From: Acidimicrobiaceae bacterium
Lineage (GTDB): Bacteria > Actinomycetota > Acidimicrobiia > Acidimicrobiales > Ilumatobacteraceae
Length of the DNA: 7,526 nt
Direction of reading: 5' to 3'
Assembly: GCA_003154135.1 (NCBI GenBank)
Contig: PMCN01000022.1
Coordinates: forward strand, 23,388-30,913
The position numbers were made by a program, and so were the translations under genes. The notes beneath the pieces are model-generated. The model was not told the DNA's origin and ran no database searches. It saw nothing but the letters and a program-made list of their open reading frames with translations. Positions 5,719-7,526 of this stretch are shown here, one piece after another (the stretch's first letter is position 1; each line of letters begins with the position of its first letter).

Positions 5719-6300
5719 ATGGTCGACATCGCCTTCCACCCCGTCCCCCGCCCACGAGAGCGAGCGTGTCTCTGGTGCCGCACCGTGTTCCCACTGCGCA
5801 CCGGCCCCGGCCGCAAGAAGCTCTACTGCCGCGCCAGCTGCCGCCAACGCGCCTACGAACGCCGCAAGGGTCTGGCCGTGCTGCCGCCCCCCGACCGCCT
5901 CGTCATGCGCCCGGGCGGCCCGCTCGCCCACCTCCCCAACCGCGCCCCCCGCTACGAGGCGAGCGGCTGGGCCCTGCGCGGCCGGGCCCGCATCCACGCC
6001 CTGCGCCCCGCCGGCTACGCCGAGCCCGGCGAGCGTCGCCCGACGCTGTGCGGCCTCATGCGGGCACCGGTCGGCAGAGCGTTCCAGCTGGGTCCACCGG
6101 GCACCGTGTGTCAGACCTGCGCCCGTGTCGCCGGCCTGCGCCCGCCGGCGCGAGCGCTGCGCACGTCGAACGAACTGGCCGCGTACCGTGCCCAACTCGA
6201 TGCCGTGGTCGTGCAGCTCGCCGAGTACGGGATCGACAACCCGTACCTCCGTCCCGACATCTCGGCACGGCTGCTGTTCGATCTCCTTTCCGCAGCGTGA
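5719..6300 (+). CDS. Uncharacterised protein with two putative zinc-binding cysteine modules
   Basis: I do not recognise a named family for this 193-residue, arginine-rich protein. Module 1 (about 15-50) is ACLWC..., then GRKKLYCRASCRQRAYERRK, giving Cys17-x2-Cys20-x16-Cys37-x3-Cys41. This CxxC...YCxxxCRQRAYxRR layout recalls treble-clef or CGNR-like zinc fingers seen at the ends of actinobacterial DNA-binding proteins. Module 2 (about 90-136) has His93 in RIHAL, Cys111 in TLCG, and Cys131/Cys134 in VCQTC, a plausible His-Cys-Cys-Cys zinc site. A C-terminal helical region (about 148-193, NELAAYRAQLDAVVVQLAEYG) follows. The basic N-terminus suggests nucleic-acid contact, but that is inference. 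There is no signal peptide or membrane segment. The ATG at 5719 is the first start after an in-frame TAA (5707-5709) and has no clear ribosome site. gatC begins 25 bases after the stop. The G/C-rich third positions and conserved cysteine pairs argue for a real gene. Confidence 0.8.
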   Translation: MVDIAFHPVPRPRERACLWCRTVFPLRTGPGRKKLYCRASCRQRAYERRKGLAVLPPPDRLVMRPGGPLAHLPNRAPRYEASGWALRGRARIHALRPAGYAEPGERRPTLCGLMRAPVGRAFQLGPPGTVCQTCARVAGLRPPARALRTSNELAAYRAQLDAVVVQLAEYGIDNPYLRPDISARLLFDLLSAA

Positions 6301-6311
6301 GGCCCGCGCCG

Positions 6312-6325
6312 TAGCATGGGGCACT
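6312..6325 (+). promoter_or_regulatory. Possible -10 element for leaderless gatC
   Basis: TAGCAT (6312-6317) matches TAnnnT and ends 8 bases before the gatC GTG, with no Shine-Dalgarno site in between. This is the spacing expected if transcription begins at or within a base or two of the start codon. It would give gatCA its own promoter in the 25-base gap after the zinc-type protein. No convincing -35 box is seen. Confidence 0.4.
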
Positions 6326-6628
6326 GTGTCCGACCGCATTTCTGCAGCTGATGTCGCCAAGGTGGCCCGGTTGGCGCGACTCGACGTCACGGCCGAGGAG
6401 ATCGAACGGATGACCGTCCAGTTGGACGGCATGCTCGAGCACTTCGCCGACATCGACGCGCTCGATCTCGCCGACGTGGCGCCGATGACCCAGCCGTACC
6501 CGCTGGTGAACGTGCTCCGCCCCGATGTCGTCGAGCCCTGCCTCGATCGCGAGGAGGTGCTCGCCTCGGCCCCGTCGTCGCTGGACGGCCGGTTCAAGGT
6601 CCCGCCCATCGTGGGGTTGGAGCTGTGA
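6326..6628 (+). CDS. gatC: Asp/Glu-tRNA(Asn/Gln) amidotransferase subunit C
   Basis: GatC is the small subunit that wraps between GatA and GatB in the GatCAB complex, which converts Asp-tRNA(Asn) and/or Glu-tRNA(Gln) to the amidated forms in organisms lacking AsnRS or GlnRS. The 100-residue product has the family pattern: ISAADVAKVARLARLDVTAE (5-24), the helix EEIERMTVQLDGMLEHFADI (24-43), LADVAPMTQPYPLVNVLRPD (48-67), the acidic DREEVLASAP (74-83), and the closing GRFKVPPIV (88-96), which is typical of GatC. Its length is normal for the family. I chose the GTG at 6326 because it gives the standard short N-terminus before ISAADVAKVA. The stop overlaps the gatA start by one base (TGATG), consistent with an operon. 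Confidence 0.95.
   Translation: MSDRISAADVAKVARLARLDVTAEEIERMTVQLDGMLEHFADIDALDLADVAPMTQPYPLVNVLRPDVVEPCLDREEVLASAPSSLDGRFKVPPIVGLEL
6619..6622 (+). promoter_or_regulatory. Ribosome-binding site of gatA
   Basis: GGAG, followed by a 5-base spacer and the ATG at 6628, lies inside the end of gatC. It fixes the gatA start at the TGATG overlap and would let gatA be translated on the gatC mRNA. Confidence 0.6.
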
Positions 6629-7526
6629 TGCGCACCGCCACGGAGATCGCCGACGCCGTCCGCGCCGGCACGACCACCGCCGCCGACCTGGTCGAGCAGC
6701 ACCTCGCCCGCATCGACACCGGCGACGCCGAGATCCACGCGTTCAACACGGTGATGGCCGACGACGCACGCCTCGCCGCCGCCACCATCGATGCCGCCGT
6801 CGCTGCCGGGCGCGACCCTGGTCCGCTCGCCGGCGTCACCGTCGCGCTCAAGGACAACATGTGCACCCGCGGCGTGCCCACGACGTGCTCGTCGAAGATC
6901 CTCGAGGGCTGGATCCCGCCGTACGACGCAACCGTCGTCAACCGGCTGCGCGCCGCCGGCGCAGTGGTCATCGGCAAGACCAACCTCGACGAGTTCGCCA
7001 TGGGTTCGAGCACCGAGAACTCGGCCTTCGGCCCCACCCGCAACCCGCACGACACCAGCCGTGTGCCCGGTGGCAGCAGCGGCGGCAGCGCCGCCTCGGT
7101 CGCTGCCGGCTTCAGCCAGGTGGCCCTCGGCAGCGACACCGGTGGATCCATCCGCCAACCCGCCGCGCTCTGCGGAGTGGTGGGCGTCAAGCCCACGTAC
7201 GGCTACGTCAGCCGCTACGGCCTGGTCGCCTTCGCCAGCAGCCTCGACCAGATCGGCCCGTTCGCGTCGACGGTGGCCGATGCGGCACTCGTGCTCGACG
7301 TCATCGGCGGTCACGACCCGCACGACTCGACCAGCATCCCCAAGGTCCACCCCCGGCTGGTCGACTCGCTCGACCAGGGTGTGGAAGGCCTGCGCGTGGG
7401 CCGCATCACCGACCTCCCCGAGGGTGCCGACCCCGATGTGCAGGAACGTCTCGACGCCGCGTTCGACGCACTCCGCGCCGCGGGCGCAGTGATCGTCGAC
7501 GTGCAGGTGCCGGCGTTCACGTTCGG
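6628..7526 (+). CDS. gatA: Asp/Glu-tRNA(Asn/Gln) amidotransferase subunit A, 3' truncated by window
   Basis: GatA is the amidase subunit that releases ammonia from glutamine for transamidation. The first 299 codons are present; the family is usually about 480-500 residues, so roughly the last 40% lies beyond the window edge. The Ser-cisSer-Lys triad of the amidase signature family is visible: Lys75 in GVTVALKDN (69-77), the cis-Ser150 in PGGSSGGSAASVAAG (147-161), and the nucleophile Ser174 in GSDTGGSIRQPAALCG (168-183). The spacing (75 and 99 residues from Lys) agrees with S. aureus GatA as I recall it (Lys79, Ser154, Ser178). IGKTNLDEFAMGSSTENSAFG (from 115) and VGVKPTYGYVSRYGLVAFASSLDQIGP (from 185) are typical GatA blocks that separate it from generic amidases. 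The ATG at 6628 overlaps the gatC stop. gatB would be expected downstream or elsewhere in the genome. Confidence 0.96.
   Translation, partial: MRTATEIADAVRAGTTTAADLVEQHLARIDTGDAEIHAFNTVMADDARLAAATIDAAVAAGRDPGPLAGVTVALKDNMCTRGVPTTCSSKILEGWIPPYDATVVNRLRAAGAVVIGKTNLDEFAMGSSTENSAFGPTRNPHDTSRVPGGSSGGSAASVAAGFSQVALGSDTGGSIRQPAALCGVVGVKPTYGYVSRYGLVAFASSLDQIGPFASTVADAALVLDVIGGHDPHDSTSIPKVHPRLVDSLDQGVEGLRVGRITDLPEGADPDVQERLDAAFDALRAAGAVIVDVQVPAFTF

Noticed and set aside
5653..7350. 565-codon open frame on the minus strand opposite the zinc-type protein, gatC and gatA
   Set aside because: Same reason: compositional shadow with Gly/Ala/Val repeats, opposite genes with intact catalytic or conserved motifs.
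1..7526. Search for CRISPR arrays, tRNA/rRNA genes, IS termini, defence or biosynthetic clusters
   Set aside because: No spaced direct repeats, cloverleaf, transposase or defence-gene motifs were found; the genes are metabolic and housekeeping, with one unknown.

Overview
The window is GC-rich, densely coding bacterial DNA with strong G/C preference at third codon positions, one GTG-started lgt, a GatCAB amidotransferase operon and several starts without a Shine-Dalgarno site. Together these suggest a high-GC actinobacterium. Acidimicrobiia (Ilumatobacter-like) is my guess, but nothing here settles the class.

Layout: (1) 3-134, the last 43 residues of a 4Fe-4S ferredoxin-type protein. (2) 164-2603, three plus-strand genes packed end to end: an alpha/beta-hydrolase esterase, prolipoprotein diacylglyceryl transferase (lgt) and an enoyl-CoA hydratase/isomerase family protein. 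Esterase and lgt are separated by 3 bases, and lgt and the crotonase overlap by 8, so they look translationally coupled. (3) 2600-5557, a galactose module: galT on the minus strand and a GH36 alpha-galactosidase on the plus strand, divergently transcribed with 18 bases between their starts. The galactosidase would release galactose from alpha-galactosides and GalT performs the uridylyl-transfer step of the Leloir pathway. GalK and GalE are not in the window. The convergent crotonase and galT genes share one CTAG whose two strands supply both stop codons. (4) 5558-5718, the only sizeable non-coding stretch. It holds a perfect 21-bp inverted repeat with a 25-nt loop and, further on, a good Shine-Dalgarno sequence in front of a start codon followed at once by a stop. 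(5) 5719-6300, an unrecognised 193-residue protein with two cysteine clusters that look like zinc-binding modules. (6) 6326-7526, gatC and the first 299 codons of gatA, subunits of the tRNA-dependent Asn/Gln amidotransferase; gatA runs off the window.

Most of the window is recognisable metabolism and housekeeping. The least explained items are the two-module zinc-type protein upstream of gatCA, the inverted repeat before it, and a crotonase whose usual two glutamates are missing. I saw no CRISPR array, tRNA, rRNA, insertion sequence or defence system.
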